This document shows positions 23,981-24,383 of a stretch of DNA of 24,383 nucleotides, piece by piece. The stretch's first letter is position 1. Each line of letters starts with the position of its first letter. The notes below the pieces were generated by a model, which saw only the letters and a program-made list of their open reading frames with translations, was not told where the DNA came from and did no database searches. The DNA is from Brachyspira sp949287565. Its GTDB lineage: Bacteria > Spirochaetota > Brachyspiria > Brachyspirales > Brachyspiraceae. Made by a program: the position numbers and the translations under genes. The stretch lies in the NCBI RefSeq assembly GCF_036997615.1, contig NZ_JAWLQA010000047.1; one strand, written 5' to 3'.

Positions 23981-24383
23981 TTATTTAGTTCCATCAGGAA
24001 GTTTGAATAAATGTATAGCATCCATTAATTCTTTAGACTGAGCAAATAATAATTCAGCAGATGCAGTAGCTTCTTCTACTAATGCAGCATTTTTCTGAGT
24101 TGTAGAATCCATTTCAGCAATAGCTATTTTTACCTGATCTATTCCATTTTGCTGTTCAACGGCGCTATTGCTGATTCCCTCCATGATTTTAGAGGCATCA
24201 TCTATTTTATTTTGTATTTCTACAAATATTTCCTGAGATTCTCTTGCTGTTCCTGTTGCTTTATCTATTTTTTCATAAACATTTTCAATCAAGTCTGTTA
24301 TGCTTTTTACTGAAGTTTGAGTAGTTTGTGCCAAGTTTCTAACCTCAGCAGCAACAACAGCAAAACCTTTACCTTGCTCACCA
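23981..24383 (-). CDS. Methyl-accepting chemotaxis protein, partial at the window edge
   Basis: Only the C-terminal 133 residues or so lie in the window. The frame is open to the edge, beginning GEQGKGFAVVAAEVRNLAQT, which is the signalling-domain tip, and ending HLFKLPDGTK. It is highly similar over its whole visible length to the C-terminus of the receptor at 21852-23699 (for example VKSI, LIENVY, KIDKATGTARESQ, EQQNG, DQVKIAI, HLFKLP), so the two are tandem paralogues. The sensor domain is outside the window, and the ligand cannot be inferred. A terminator follows 15 bases after the stop, so the two receptors are separate units. Confidence 0.9.
   Translation of the reverse strand, partial: GEQGKGFAVVAAEVRNLAQTTQTSVKSITDLIENVYEKIDKATGTARESQEIFVEIQNKIDDASKIMEGISNSAVEQQNGIDQVKIAIAEMDSTTQKNAALVEEATASAELLFAQSKELMDAIHLFKLPDGTK

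Overview
The window looks like chromosomal DNA of an anaerobic spirochaete, most likely a Brachyspira species. The base composition is very AT-rich, with A/T-ending codons. Several methyl-accepting chemotaxis proteins are present. There is also a Maf-type flagellin-modification protein, an Rpn-family nuclease, a BspA-like leucine-rich lipoprotein, and a roughly 500-residue protein of a type I associate with spirochaetes. This is a judgement from protein character; no database search was run.

Layout. 201-2026 (minus) is an amino-acid-type chemoreceptor split by a single-base frameshift. 2143-3543 (minus) is a secreted protein of unknown function. 3909-6738 (minus) holds maf and ispA. 6906-9122 (plus) holds an Rpn nuclease and purD. 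9209-10149 (minus) is a frameshifted LRR lipoprotein, followed on the same strand by a DAACS-family symporter gene at 10723-11904. 12174-17088 (plus) reads as one unit: ispF, a squalene-synthase-like gene, a secreted TPR protein, a LolA/LolB-like secreted protein and rsmG. 17099-21767 (minus) holds tgt, a cytosolic TPR protein, a spirochaete protein of unknown function and a UPF0104 membrane protein. 21852-24383 (minus) holds two closely related chemoreceptors in tandem, the second cut by the window edge.

Themes. Isoprenoid synthesis is represented by ispF, ispA and a squalene-synthase-like enzyme within about 8 kb. Sensing and motility are represented by three chemoreceptors and maf. Housekeeping genes (purD, rsmG, tgt) lie between them. 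Nine promoters of the TTGACA/TATAAT type and four hairpin terminators can be read from the sequence.

The most unusual content is non-coding. A roughly 310-bp diverged palindrome at 10331-10639 is built from short GC-rich blocks (CCCGCCC, ACCCGCCCAA, CGCACG and their complements) symmetric about one centre. A second, incomplete copy with the same spacing lies at 3704-3901. An 81-nt foldable element lies at 78-158, and a perfect 30-bp palindrome lies in the leader of a chemoreceptor gene. Two single-base frameshifts interrupt surface or sensory genes, and two genes appear to have leaderless transcripts.
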